A stretch of DNA of 11,837 nucleotides from an uncultured Muribaculaceae bacterium (GTDB lineage Bacteria; Bacteroidota; Bacteroidia; Bacteroidales; Muribaculaceae): assembly GCA_910586995.1 (NCBI GenBank), contig CAJUKZ010000020.1, positions 1 to 11,837 on the forward strand. The letters are read 5' to 3'. Positions 11,792-11,837 of this stretch are shown in pieces. The translations under genes and the position numbers were made by a program. How positions within the stretch are numbered: the stretch's first letter is position 1; every line of letters begins with the position of its first letter. Under the pieces are notes generated by a model. It worked only from the letters and a program-made list of their open reading frames with translations, did not search any database and had not been told where the DNA came from.

Positions 11792-11837
11792 AAATCTAGG
11801 ACCTGAGCAAGGAAAAAGTGTTAAAATTTTAATTGAA

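Larger units (their letters stand above)
11189..11837. other. Gene-free region upstream of frc
   Basis: About 650 bases with no credible coding sequence. Bases 11189-11360 hold the frc ribosome binding site, an A/T-rich leader and a weak promoter candidate. Bases 11363-11571 hold an 83-bp tandem repeat. Bases 11572-11791 hold four hairpins, two of them inverted copies of each other. The final 30 bases are A/T-rich, as expected near a promoter or the end of a neighbouring gene outside the window. Confidence 0.8.

Overview
The window comes from a Bacteroidota chromosome, most likely order Bacteroidales and plausibly a gut Muribaculaceae-like organism. The RpoB and RpoC sequences have the Bacteroidota look. 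The rpoC, oxc and transporter genes lack Shine-Dalgarno sequences, as is usual in that phylum. Family placement is inference from protein style only.

Layout: (1) 1-2355 is the 3' part of rpoB on the + strand; the window opens at the codon equivalent to E. coli His526. (2) 2388-6686 is complete rpoC, 32 bases later. A strong intrinsic terminator at 6738-6773 closes the operon. (3) 6774-6990 is a gene-free gap between convergent operons with two long hairpins. (4) On the minus strand, reading from right to left, lie frc (11188-9893), oxc (9777-8026) and an AEC-family transporter (7965-6991). (5) 11189-11837 has no credible gene. Nearest frc it has a clear ribosome binding site and a possible -7 box; further out lie an 83-bp tandem repeat and several hairpins, two of which are inverted copies of each other.

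The minus-strand genes form an oxalate catabolism operon with the order of E. coli yfdW-yfdU-yfdV. Frc moves CoA from formyl-CoA to oxalate, Oxc decarboxylates oxalyl-CoA to formyl-CoA and CO2, and the formyl-CoA re-enters the Frc step. The net result is oxalate to formate plus CO2 with proton consumption. The AEC carrier is the likely oxalate/formate transporter; no MFS-type OxlT is present here. No formate dehydrogenase or regulator is in the window.

I see no wholly new system. The points most worth checking are: the frc-oxc junction carries a terminator-like hairpin; Frc differs from characterised enzymes at its specificity position and glycine loop; and the repeat array upstream of frc shows a compensatory base-pair change, suggesting a selected fold.
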